The notes under the pieces: generated by a model
Seen by the model: only the letters and a program-made list of their open reading frames with translations
Databases searched by the model: none
What the model was told of the DNA's origin: nothing
In this document: positions 12,857-24,723 of the stretch, piece after piece
Numbering within the stretch: position 1 is the first letter of the stretch
Layout of the letters: every line of letters begins with the position of its first letter
Made by a program: the position numbers and the translations under genes
DNA from: Streblospio benedicti
Taxonomy: Eukaryota; Annelida; Polychaeta; Spionida; Spionidae
Length of the DNA stretch: 64,000 nt
Direction: 5' to 3'
Assembly (NCBI GenBank): GCA_019095985.1
Contig: CM032662.1
Location: forward strand, 13,377,137-13,441,136

Positions 12857-15800
12857 CTGTGGTAGGTGCACAAATTTAGAGATAAACGCAAAAATGTAAA
12901 TGTGAATGTGATGGTTTATAGTCGTGATCCAAGTGTTTTGCTTTCACGACTTTAAAGTTGTCACATATGCAGCATTGTTATTATGTGCTTCTTTTCTTCC
13001 CCATAAGTAATGTTGGTTTTCAAAAGAATTGTGTTGGAAAAGTTTGAATTGTCTGGTTTGTTAATTTTATTTTCATTGACCATTTGTCTGTGCATGAATC
13101 CTTAAAAAAGGAACTTTGAATGTTTATACTTCAAATCAGTGCATCAATATAGCCGGTTCGATCACATTAGATATTACTGGGCATGCATGAAACACTATAA
13201 GCACAGGTTCAAAGTTTTATGATGCAAATGCTTATATCATTTGCATAATGAACATTTACTATATTATATACTTGTGTGAAGACCGTATAGTATTTCTATT
13301 GGTGAGATAGTCATTATCATAACTCCGATATATTGTCAGATTGGTAATCAATCATTCTACTTACATTGAAGATTTTGTAAATCATGTGTTTATTGTTACC
13401 TTATTCTTAATTTTAAAAAACAATTAACGGCGTTTGTAGCCTGTTGGTTAAGTGACAAAATATTAATTTATGAAATATTGAGTCACATTGAAACGTTTAG
13501 ATTTCACATTAATGTTGACCATGTGTAGCATTCCATTTGGGGGAAATGGATCATTCATAGTGTTTAGAAAACTTCAGAATTGAAAGATATTGACATCAAA
13601 CTGTCATAAAAAGGTACTAAAATATGACATTCAACAATGCCATGGTATTGAATGGCATATCGGGTGTCACTTCCATTGAGAACGACAGGTTATTTCTTGA
13701 ACACACACCAAACTGAAGACGAAACACTACAAACAATGTTTTATTCAAGTTTCATTTTTGCAGCAGACAAGTGCTCACTCGTATCATTTTTGTATGAAGG
13801 CCAATACCTGTACCCTAATGTACAAATTATATGTAATTGGATTGTCTCCAAACATGTAGCTTTCCAGTTGACTAACCTTTATTTCCCACAGTTGATTTCC
13901 CAATTGTGATACAACTTACATGTCGCTCCTATATATTGTATAAATCTAAACATGTAATAATTAGTCATTTTTGTGACGATAGAGAATGATATAGACCTGC
14001 TGATACAGCATCAGAGGGTTTATTGCATTCTCTAGTTCTCTCTTATTATACCTACCAAACCAAAATCCCTGTTGGGAGCTTTCATTCCCTTTTTATCCAT
14101 GTCGAACTTTAATAACTTAAATACACAAACGCATACTACAAATTACTTCCATTTGCACATGTCACATTCTATATGGTGTTGTTCCTTTCAAAAAGTATTG
14201 ATTATCATATTATATTCATAGCATCCTTTATTATAGTGGAAACTGTATATATCAGTCCCATTTCATGAAATCAGGAAACACTAGATCCTTGTATTGAAAC
14301 AAAGTCTATGTTGTGCAACACATGGTTTCAGTGACACTCCACCAGAATGATTTTGCCTAAATAGGGAGCTTCCCAGATCTGATATAGAATAGCCCGCCAA
14401 TCTTTGGGAAACGTGCCTTCCAGCTAGTCATGCCATGCAAAGAATGTACCGGGATTGACGAATTGACAGGCTATTGAGGGAACACGGGTGTATGTTTCTC
14501 TCCATACATGTTTATGGTTTAAGTAAAAGCCTGCATGTATTTTCATAATGTTAAGAAATGTGTCGGTGGCACGCGGGTGGCCTGATATTTCATTCGACGG
14601 GTTTAACAATAAATTGGTGTTTGATTACATGATTGAGCCGTGTAGATGGTATTATGTTGTCGTGTATATGCTATTAGGGTTTTTTTGGCGTATGTAAAAA
14701 CTAGCTAGTTTTAAGATGGCTGTAAACTGGATCACGGTAGTTGAGTCGATTAAAAGCTGCGATAACTCAAGCTATGATATAATGTATACATTATTGATAT
14801 GTCTAGACATCAATGATGTTCAGTTTTTAACGTGCGTCTGTGGGTCCCAAAGAACCTAAGTCTGCTTGGAAACCTTTTCAATGCAAGCAGCCAGCTCACT
14901 ACACGTTCCCCAAATTTTTCTTATATATCAGTCCCTGTTTTATCCAATGGACGTGATCTAACACCGAACAGATAATATTCCCCAACTGAATATCCCAAAT
15001 ATGTATGGCGGCCGTGAGTTCGACTCCCGGTCGGATCTGGTGGTAGGTGATACTGCTCCGTGCATTATATCGATAAGCACATCTGCGCTACGGTTGCAAT
15101 GAGCTGTATCCTCCTCAGGGAGTTGAGAAATATACACATTGTAGTCAGTAGTGTGAACAGGCTGTCAATGACCTGGTGTGAATGCAGAGTAGCTTGATCC
15201 TGCATAGCGGGGACTGAAGACCATCTATGAGAACGCATGGTCACGAGTGTAAATTCGGTTCTATACTTGAAATAGCATTAATGAGGGTGCGGGATTCCCT
15301 TTAAGTGGTTAGTGGGAAATGGCCTTAGAAATAAGTGGGATGTGGGAAATAGGCAAAGATTAAGTGGTTAGTGGGAATTTGGACAATTAAGTCGGGGAAG
15401 TGGGAAAATAACCAAAATTAAGTGGAAAAAAATTCTAATTTAGTGGGAAACTATAAAAATGCGCAAGTAGGGGTCATGCACGTAAATTTATAACAATTTA
15501 AAATTGGTCGTTATAATATCATGTCATTTTTTGTAAAAGTGAACAAAATGTTCATTAAAAGTACGCATTTTAGTGGGATATGAAAATATTAAGTGAGAAG
15601 TGGGAAATTAGCTAAAATTTAAGTGGGAAGTGGAAAATGAGCGAAAATTTAAGGGATCAGTTGGATCAGGACCCCCACCCCCACCCCACCCCACCCCCAC
15701 CCCGCACCCCCCACCCCCATCTAGACCCTCATTAATTATTCGATGATAAGTTCGGCCGGACACACACTTTTCTATCACACATTATCAGCGATAACATACG

Positions 15801-18800
15801 TTTCACGTGACGGTTGTTTGATTTGTTGATATGACGACTATGCACGAACTTCCCCTTGACCACCACCCGCCCTCTGCAGCTGGGGAGAGCACATAGAATT
15901 TCAACATTTTCCAGGGACGGCGGACCCTATGACCCCAACCCCCTCCCACAGTCCATCTCTAGATCCGCCCTGGCCATGTCTGCACAATTCCATTTGTTTT
16001 GAGCATTGTTTTGAAAGTGATGTTACTCCATATATATCTGATTACCGCGCTTTAAAAAACAAAAAACAAAACAAAAATGTGTTCATAAGCACATTGATGG
16101 TATTAAACTCATATCGTAGCCCATATAAGCAGCTACAAAATCTTCCAATTTGGTTCCGCTGGAGAGCTATAATATGGTGAAGTGAATACTACTGCAATTT
16201 TTTTTTTAAAATTTCATCACTATTTTCGAGAGAGAGTCTTGCGTTTTGGTCTTCATTTTAGAGGGCGTTAATTGTGTAGGGTTTTCAAACAGTGATAACA
16301 GTGATAAACTGTTATATGATTGTTATCTAACAAGTTACTTTTTAAATAAACTAATCCACCATATTATCTAGTGTAACGTTAATATTAACAAACGTGCTAC
16401 ATTAATCCATACATAAATAGCCGTACCTTTTTCAGTTATTCCAATGAAAAAAAGATATAAACCTTGATGGACTAGCTGAACATTTTCTACTATATCTACC
16501 TAATCTAGCTCCGTCAGAACTAGTTATACCGACAACCTGAATAACATCATGTATATATCTAATGACTTACTGCTCTTTCCGTGGGGCCATATATTAAATC
16601 ACAGTGGATTTAGAATGCTACATTACAATGGGATTAGCGACAAAGTCTTACACTTCCAATAAACTTTAGCTGAACAAATGAACCGTTTGTTAGAAGAAAC
16701 TCCAATATCCCATTGTGAATTATTTCTCCTATATGTAACCAAAGCTGGCATTGTGACCTTACGAGTTTCTTTAAACCGATGAGCAATGAGTATAGAGTTT
16801 CATGAAAGGGCAATGATTTATAAATATTTATTAAGAATATCTATTGTGCGTCAATACATGAATTATGCTTCCATCTCACTTGTGATAATATTCGGCATAT
16901 AGAGTTGGGAGTGAGCGTTAGTGTTCGTGAATTAAGTTTACGTTGAATACGATTTGACGAATTCTTTTAGTTAGCCTACATCTTACTTTTTGTTATATTA
17001 AAATATAATGCAAAAATGTCATTAACCATAACGTGGTGACATCACATGTAAAATATGTATACTAAACATTTAAATGTCTTTTCTAATCTAATTTCACACC
17101 TGTTCACTAACTCATATAGACACCGATATACTTGGCATTGACTACTAGGGGATAATTTCATCGGGGATCGGCATAATGATATAAACGAACTAAATTGCAT
17201 TTGGTAGAATAATGCTCAGTATTTGCACTATAGTTAAGCACACAAGAAAATCATACATATATAAAATTCGTCTATTAATGTCATGGCTGGTGTCCAAAAT
17301 GCAGAAGTATATATAGCAATTTGATATGAATCTCGCCTTTCAAAAGGGTCATCGAGTTTTATCAACCTCATCATGGATCTGACACGGACTCACAGTGCAA
17401 TTATTAACAGAGTTTACACGTAAGTGCTCAGATTTCATCATTTGTGAAATGCGCATGTTTCGGATGCATTGAAATTTCAGTTCATTTGACGCTCTGATAA
17501 AGTAATCGGCGAGGATAAGATTCCGTGCTTGATACCTCTCTCCCCGTATCTCGCAGATCATTCACGTCCACACATAAAAGCAAATTGTTTATCATAAATG
17601 AGCCAACGGCAACTTCAAACATAGTGGGGCTGTAGATTAAATCACTGATTGATATATCAATTCTCGGAACAAACGCAAGCCACGTTTTAGACAGTGAAAC
17701 TAAACGTTGGTTCAGAATATAAAAGATGGGAATAATGTACCCGTGTACTTTAGACCCAAGTATCACATATGACGCACGAAACTACTACGAGCCTATCACT
17801 TCTATCACTTAACACTTTCATTGTTGTATACAATTATGATGTAAGGATCTATTGTTGTTTGAAAAGTGTAATACACGTTTGCCCTGATAGATATTGGAAT
17901 TCATTTTGCCGTAGGATCACTAACGTTCACTAAAGTTCAAAGCACCCAAACACACATTCTTTAATAAGCCAAAGCTATTCTGAAGACAACGACAACGACC
18001 TTTCTTCCCTCAAGAAATAACACCGCTTTTTGTCCATTGCATACCATCACATATCATCACACCCATGAAACCACGTGACCGTTGAAATGTGGATTTCAAG
18101 TAAGTTTATTAGACATATGGCTAGTGCAATACCAATGTAAAATATTACTTGAATATGGTGGCAATCCCCGTTTGAATATGTTAAGATTTTTACACGCTTT
18201 GCATAAGTTTGTTAGGTACAATTGCCAAGCGAACCAAATGAATTAAGAACCCATTGGTGCCTTGTTTACTAATTCCCCTGTCATCTAGCACATCAAATAA
18301 GATGTATTCTCATTCTTTGTCATGTTCTACAGGCTTTACAATGAAACCCCACCGGATCCCCTAGTTTAATTTGTATATAAATCAACGTGTTGATCTATGT
18401 TTATCTAAGGCTGACCTGTTTTAATGGAGTGTTTCAATTAACACACAAAAAGAGTACATTATCTCATAGTTCACGGGGTATATTACCATAGATTTGATGT
18501 GCGCTGGGCTAAAATGAGTAAAACAAACAAGTGTGTAGATATATCTTCATTAAGAAGTTGTAGGCCTTGGGGGAGTTCGTTTCTGGGTAGGGGGTTAACT
18601 AGTAACTAGGTCATCAATACAAAGCAGGCTGTGTCAGGTCTAGAGCTATCTTAATTGATCTTATGGAACGGTTTATATATAATGATACCGAGGGGGGGGC
18701 GTCCAAAAAGGTGGGGGGGTCGTCCAACTTTTCTGATTCCTTTTTTTCCTTTTTTTTGGGGGAGGTCTTTTTTTATTAAGCTACGGTATAATTTTTCAAA

Positions 18801-21800
18801 TATTTTCTTTTAGAAATTTAATGAATTTAATTGTACAGAAATGCAATGACTATGTAGAGGACTTTTGTTTTAGGGGGGGTCACCCAACTTTTTAAAATGT
18901 TGGTGTGTGTGTGGGGGGGGGGGGGTCGGTTAACTTTTTCCTCGAGTTCCAAAAAACGGACGACCCCCCACCTCCACCCGAACCCCCGGTATCGTTATTT
19001 ATGATCGTTCCCTTAAAACACACGCAAACACGTGCAAAATTGAAAACAAAAATGCTTGCCCTACCGTTGTAAATGGCCAAGTATTGACATTAAACCAGTT
19101 CCTGACCAATTACAACTGTAGGGAAAGCACAGTGTTTTTTTTCTACTTTTGCAAGAACTTCACGTGTTTAATATCCGTTTTAACATATAACATGAATAAA
19201 TGCTACTCTCCCATTTCTTGACTTTCTTGTTAATTTTCTACAGTGAAGTTTAGGTTAAAGTTTTACCTTATAGTTATGTTAAATCTATTATGTATGTTTA
19301 AGCTCATTTCTTAATAACTACCCCCATCGTAATCAACATATCTTGTTCAAACTTTAGAAGGATGAGAGTATCTTCGAGACAAATTTTCCCCATAAGAAAC
19401 CTGACAGGATGTTGTTCTTTGGCCATGCCATATATGTACAAATACATTAAATTCGTCCACGAGACGTTGTGATTCTGATTGTCCAGAACTAATCTTAATA
19501 ATCACTGTCCTGATGAAAGCGGGCGACCTGTTTCTCGTAGTCAGTTTCTTTACTATCAAAGTACATAAAAATATTTTTTAATGGTGTATTGCTTTGTATA
19601 ATTCTGAGTTCAACGTGTGTAAATATTATGAATTTCAATTGCCAGAAAAACTAAGAGCCTGCCATGTTTCCTGTTCAGCCTTACCAACATCATAGGTCAG
19701 CTGGACCGGTGCCATCATAGTCGGTGCTGCAGACATGAATACAATGAAAGATCTGATTGATTGCTTATGTGGATTACTAATTAGTTCATTATAAAGACAG
19801 ATACGTATTGCCTTATTGTCTATGAGGTATTATGGACATCTTTGGTGACGTTTTGTCGGGCCGTTGTGTGTTTGTTTATCATTCTTGCATTAACTCACAC
19901 TGACAATGAGGTTGTGGTTTAGCTTGTACACGGTTCACTAATAACTTCAGAACCGATTTGCATGTTGGTATTTTCAAGGCAACTTTTTTTCAGTAATTGC
20001 AAGTTAGAATATGATACAAGTTTGTATCTGACCAAAGTCTGTGAAGTCAAGCAACATAAAATTATCAGATAATCAATGAAAATACTCTAAGTGTACCTGA
20101 AACGCTAAGTCTTCGCGTAAACCAGACGTCGTGGAGATTTCCATCGTCCTCCTCTCCGGCAATTCTTCCTCGTCTTCCTCCATTATGTTCCCTAATTCTG
20201 TTAATCCATAGTAATTCCACTTTCCATCCAGTTCATTACTCGTTTTCTCACTAGCTGCTTCATAATTAGTATGAATTGTTGAGTCACATGTCCCCTCTAT
20301 TTCTCTCAAAATAGAGGCTGTTGTTATATCCAACGCTGCCTCATGGTACACTAAAACGTCTTCTGTTGCAGTCGTATCTTGCAATTGCTCACCTACAGTC
20401 ATCACCAACAATTCTCTGTCTTTTAAATTAGAATCTTGTCCATCATTTTTAAACAGCACGCATTTGTAGCTTGTACGATTTAAGCGAACGTTGGTGTCCT
20501 CAGTAACCAGGCCACTGCTTCGAAAAGAATATTCTCTTCCACGTTCAGCTCCCAAATCGTTATAATATCGATTTTCAAAGGACTTATTTTCATCCTCACC
20601 ACGCACAAGATTATCATCTTTATCACCAGTATCTACTTCACTTAAACCCTTACGAGCAATATCTATCATGCTCTCGAAACTCTGTCTTCTCATGACCTGC
20701 ACCTCCGGTACCTTGCTGCCTCTCCTCCACACTTCCAGTGTCAGTGTGTTGTGGTATCCCTGCGTCTCTTCATCAAGCAAATTACCAGATGACAATGCCG
20801 AAGCACTTGTTGCTATATGCCGTTCTTGAGCTGTCTCATTAGCAGTTTCAATAGTTTCACTTTCTTCATCCTTTCCCTTTTGCAATGCTTTTCGTTTAAT
20901 ATCTGGTAGACTCTGTGCTGATTCTTGGTCATGTTCACGAACTCTCCTCTGTAATTCTTCAAACGAGTTCCGTGATATAGACCTACCAGTGATAACTGCT
21001 TCGTCCTGTTTTTGAACAGTTGTCTGTGTTTTTATTGGTGTGAGGGATGTGGGGATGATGACGTCATCGTCGTCATCGGTGACATCGTTTGGTACCTTCT
21101 GCTCCCTGCGGCGTTTGATGGCCGTCCGCTCACGGATTTTAGGTTTGCCATCGATCTGAAAACAAAATCACTGACTTCTATAAAAAATCATTTCCATGTT
21201 TACTTTATGTATTGAGCTATTGCAATGACGTTCCCACCACTTTATTGACATAGCTGAAGAGGCAGATTTCACAACCATATAAGCTTCCATTCAGCTGCAT
21301 AACGTGGTCTTAACGGGACTCGAACTCACAACCCGTGGTAGTGAGACTAGAATGATATCTTTTGCGATGTCTAATTTCTTTGCATTTACATTCTACATAC
21401 AATTGCATAGCATGGGTAAAGGGCTTTCAAAATTAGTACTGCAGAAATCTAATATTAAATATAAATGCTCAAGTTTATCATCACATACCACGAATATATG
21501 TACACTAGTCCCGAGGGGCATGAGTCTTAGGTTGTTTTCCATCGTCTACAATGTTTATTATGTAGGCCTACTAGTGATGTTGGCTATGTGATATTTCGTG
21601 TAAATGCTAGTCTTTCCAATTACAGTGTATCCACTCGTTTCTTCACGTATACGTGATTTACACACTTTAATCCATCTTTATCCATTTCTAATTTTTATAG
21701 TAAATCATAGCAGACATCACAACCCACTGTCATTCATGTTCAATAACCTTTAATGATACAGAAGTAGACCAGACGATGCACCAGAAGATCACAACTGTAA

Positions 21801-22833
21801 GTTATCCATTTGCGTCTTCTTCTTTGTCAAACTGTCTCCTCTCGGATTATCATTTGCGAAATTTGCCATCTAGGCCCGAAAGTAAGTGTCATCCTCTTGG
21901 TGGCATATTTATTGGTTTTTAAAATACAATACAACAATATTTACTTGCGGTTTTGTGTCAGTAATTATCTCTTAGTTCGATGTTGGCAGTGGATATTGGA
22001 GGTCCACCTTCTAAACAGTTAAAATAATAGTGATGCCGTTGGCACCGGCCAAGATTTCACCTCACCAGAAACAGATAAGGGCACTTATCTGTTTCTGACC
22101 TCACGTATAGTTCATAATGCATTTTCTATAGGCTATGCTTCGATCAATCTCAATATCACATCTAATTATGATAACTTTTATGATGTTTTGAAGTGTGAAC
22201 TTTTTGTTATCATACAATAGTATAATCGTTTTTAGTGATATTGGGCATTATTGTGATGGATGTGAGCACAGGATTACGTGCATTGGCGGATCCAGTTTTT
22301 TCTGGGTTTCAATAGCGTGAATAAGACCTTATTGAAGCACTAATTGTTCTTTTCTTGCTTTCTTCTGTTTAAGTTATGATATTTCATATAAAAGACATCC
22401 ATTTAATTCATTTTGTTGAAATTTTCATTCATATTGGACACATTGGTAGCTTGAAGCTCCATCTATACCAATATATTCATAATTTAACCAAACAAAAAGC
22501 ATTAACCATTTTTAGCTTCTTCCTTTTCTTTCTTTCTTTCTGTCTTTACTTTGTCTTTGTCATTTTTGCTATTGTAATTGAAATATTGTTACAATTAGAT
22601 CTAAATGTACTAGGACTCGACCCCGATACTGACTCCCTTCCTCCCCTGTTACCGTGAGCTAGGACAGAACACCAACAATAGAAAAACAGACACACGTGAC
22701 TCATACACATGGACGCACGGGGTCGCACGCAGTAACATGCAACCTCGTGTGTACAATGCCTTTTAAGGATATATAAAAGGATGTCTTGAGTTGACAAATG
22801 TAAACTTACCTTTTTTCTGATACGACTAAACAT
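12713..22833 (-). CDS. Unidentified split gene, acidic and coiled-coil protein (partial)
   Basis: Three minus-strand exons join in phase 0: 22833-22810, 21155-20097 and 12856-12713. The start is MFSRIRKK at 22833. An in-frame TGA lies 9 bases upstream, and a possible 5' UTR acceptor (TTATTGCAG) lies just before it. Donors are AAG/GTAAGT, CAG/GTACAC and CCT/GTAAGT; acceptors are TTTTCAG and CTACCACAG. The 409 residues seen have a basic patch (KRRRE, 22-26), a run of five aspartates (35-39), then a long Ser/Thr/Glu-rich region without hydrophobic segments, probably disordered. A 48-residue amphipathic helix rich in Glu, Lys and Arg follows. A further small exon in the 7-kb second intron is possible. 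The gene continues past 12713, perhaps to 1315-1488. It looks like a cytoplasmic scaffold or regulatory protein; I do not recognise the family. Confidence 0.6.
15278..15735. mobile_element. TTAA-flanked TIR element with tandem-repeat core
   Basis: TTAATGAGGGT at 15278-15288 is exactly inverted as ACCCTCATTAA at 15725-15735, consistent with a TTAA target plus 7-base TIRs (TGAGGGT). The interior, about 15300-15660, is a decayed tandem repeat of TTAAGTGGGAAGTGGGAAA-like units, followed by a C-rich simple repeat. No protein is encoded. TTAA targets are used by piggyBac and Kolobok-type transposases, so a non-autonomous member of such a group is likely. Confidence 0.55.
15669..15719. repeat. C-rich simple repeat (ACCCCC-like)
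   Basis: About 50 bases of A-interrupted C runs. The minus strand carries many G runs and could fold as a G-quadruplex. Confidence 0.8.
18664..19012. mobile_element. MITE, family A, copy 1
   Basis: The right end, ATCGTTATTTATGATCGTTCCC, is the inverse of the left end of the second copy at 23662, and the left end is a decayed inverse of it. TTA lies on both sides (18661-18663 and 19013-19015). The interior is made of short paired G-rich and C-rich blocks (GGTCGTCCAACTTTTC and its like). It is inverted relative to copy 2. No coding capacity; short frames inside are meaningless. Confidence 0.7.
20097..21155 (-). CDS. Large acidic exon of the unidentified gene
   Basis: The exon is 353 codons open from an acceptor TTTTGTTTTCAG to the donor CAG/GTACAC. 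It is the longest host open frame in the window, far longer than chance at this base composition. It opens with IDGKPKIRERTAIKRRRE, then five Asp, then low-complexity Ser/Thr/Glu/Asp sequence with several Arg-Arg-x-Ser-type sites that could be kinase targets. No enzyme motif or transmembrane segment is present. Confidence 0.75.
21156..22809. other. First coding intron of the minus-strand gene
   Basis: AT-rich sequence with a minus-strand B-box-like motif (GAGTTCGAGTCCC, plus positions 21315-21327) that may be an old tRNA-derived SINE, and a 14-bp perfect hairpin at 22066-22097. No exon is seen. Confidence 0.5.
22066..22097. repeat. Perfect 14-bp hairpin
   Basis: CAGAAACAGATAAG and its exact inverse are separated by GGCA. 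It is too short for a miRNA precursor and may be a nested transposon end or a cruciform-forming palindrome. Confidence 0.7.
22810..22833 (-). CDS. First coding exon (MFSRIRKK)
   Basis: Eight codons from ATG to a consensus GTAAGT donor. The in-frame TGA just upstream argues that this is the true start. The longer open frame that runs on to 22546 is read-through past the donor. Confidence 0.6.
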
Positions 22834-22852
22834 TTCTATTCAATCGGAGTGG

Positions 22853-24723
22853 CTGCAATAACTAGTTCTATGTTAGAGGTTTAAAGATCCTGTAATGTGT
22901 TTGTTGTTGTTGTTTGTGTTTTTCCGTTTCCATTTGATTAAGCTTTGACCAGCAATGCATGTTATTAGTCCAAACAAAACCTGTAGTGAGAAGTAAGTTA
23001 TCATGTAAACAGCCCGTGCAGGAGAGCTAGAGCAATGCTGTACATATATATATTAATTGTGAAAAATGGAAAGTCAGACACTGCAGTGACACGTAATTTA
23101 TTGCTTGGCACAATGCCGTGATATGTGTTTGTTGGGGTACATTTTTATATAAATTATATCACAATTAGGTATGTTTGCATCGTTTGGTCAGGTGGAAATT
23201 GAAAACAGTGTTTAATGTACATGTAAGCGGACTTGCATACCCTTCAAATGCATGAATACACCCTCTCGTGTGGGTAAGATGATTTTTTTTTTTAGTCGTG
23301 TGCAAAGAAGTAATTTGTATCCAGAGTACATCGGTTATACTAACTAACGCATAATGTTCTGGTAATCGTATATTTCAGATAATCAAGGTTATTTCCAGTT
23401 TCCAGTATTTACATTACTTTGGCTGCGGTTCTATGGACCCCTTCCTCTGTAGCCGCCATTATGGTGTGACCGGGGTTTCATTTATTACAGTCCCTGGTCA
23501 GGGAAAGGTCAGGTGGGGGTAGGGAGTTGGGGGGGATTTCAAGGTCAGGCTATTGTTAGAAAATTTCGCAAAATGTCAGGGAAATTTAGAAATTTAGAAA
23601 ACGTCAGGGAAATGTCAATGATTTTTAATTCGGTTAGTCAGGGCATCAATCTGCCCAGTTAAGGGAACGATCATGAATAACGATACCGGGGGTCGTCCAT
23701 TTTTTGTGGCGCGAAGAAAAAGTTAACCGACCCCCCATAAACATTTTAAAAAGTTGAGTGATCCCCCCCCCCTCCACCCGCTAAAGAAAAAGTCCTCTAT
23801 ATAGGCATTGTATTGCTAAAAGAAAATATTTGAAAAAATATATACCGTAGGGTGATAAAAAAAGTTCAGCGACCACCCCCCAAAGGGAATCAGAAAAGTT
23901 GTACGACCCCCCCGGTATCATTATTTATGATCGTTCCCTTACAGCAGAAAACCACAGTCCACAGATTCATGGAAATGTGGCGGGATGCCGCAAGATTTGG
24001 GCGTGCAACCGTACCAAATGATGATGCGCAATAGTTCTACAGTGTCCTTTCAATGGAAAGTGATTGGGGGGTCAAATAGTGGCTGTAGCGATGGGGGTGG
24101 AGGCCAACATTCTATTTTACAGTTAAAATTCAGCCACGAAATGTGCACATTAAAAGATCATAAAAGTCAATGGGACTTGATTTGTATTGTACTGATCGAA
24201 AATGTAAGGTATGGGGTGGGGGAGGCTTTCATTTCAGGGAAATGTCAGAAAAATGTCATTGGAAATGTTCCTGGAAATGTCCGGGAAATTTGTATGTAAA
24301 ATGTGTATGCATAACCCTGTATAATTACCAGAATGTAGTTGTATGTTCAAGTGCAGAAAATCATAACGAATATGTGTTTTCTTTTCATTAATTATATCTA
24401 TATCCAGATAGAACATAAACAAAATAATTTGTGACTATGAAGCAGTTGCTGCATGCTCTTTAAAACCAGCTACATGTTGGGAACACGTTTCTCTGCAAGT
24501 ATACTGCTAACTGGGTTACAAGGTTAAACCTGTAAAGCGGAAACCATCATATAAACACAGACCGGCTAATCAATAGCAACTTGAATACATTTTGCCAGAA
24601 AACTATGTATCATATACTACCACAGGTTGTTTTCTAATCATATAGGTTGAAGTGCAGTCTGGATGTTGATAGCATGCTTGGTGGATACTGAAGTGTTGTG
24701 TTGTGTTTTACTCCAAGTACAAT
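22853..24723. other. Region between the divergent minus gene and paraoxonase
   Basis: The minus-strand gene and the paraoxonase gene face away from each other here. The stretch holds a G-rich repeat with GTCAGGGAAAT motifs in two pieces (about 23480-23640 and 24225-24290) and the MITE at 23662-23938 between them. No TATA box or CpG-rich promoter stands out. Confidence 0.5.
23662..23938. mobile_element. MITE, family A, copy 2
   Basis: Near-perfect TIRs of about 30 bp (AGGGAACGATCATGAATAACG at the left, its inverse at the right) flanked by TTA on both sides (23659-23661 and 23939-23941). It is 277 bp with C-rich internal blocks matching the inverted copy at 18664-19012. It is better preserved than copy 1, so probably younger. 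Confidence 0.8.

Larger units (their letters stand above)
12857..20096. other. Intron with transposon remnants
   Basis: This is the intron between the acidic and coiled-coil exons. It holds the TTAA-type element at 15278-15735, a MITE at 18664-19012, a tRNA-like B-box sequence (GTTCGACTCC) at about 15018 that suggests an old SINE, and two overlapping minus-strand frames at 17349-17766 of unknown meaning. No other exon is recognised. Confidence 0.5.

Noticed and set aside
15003-15060. tRNA gene
   Set aside because: There is a B box but no matching acceptor stem, D arm or anticodon arm. At most it is a SINE remnant.
17349-17766. Exon between the acidic and coiled-coil exons
   Set aside because: Two overlapping frames are open, but neither has consensus splice sites in phase 0.
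18892-19080. Gly-rich minus-strand frame
   Set aside because: It lies over G-runs of a MITE and is a composition artefact.
21304-21360. tRNA gene on the minus strand
   Set aside because: Only the T-arm-like sequence is present and no cloverleaf can be drawn.
22546-22809. Open frame continuing from MFSRIRKK to 22546
   Set aside because: It reads through a consensus GTAAGT donor into AT-rich intron. The spliced frame into 21155 is far better.
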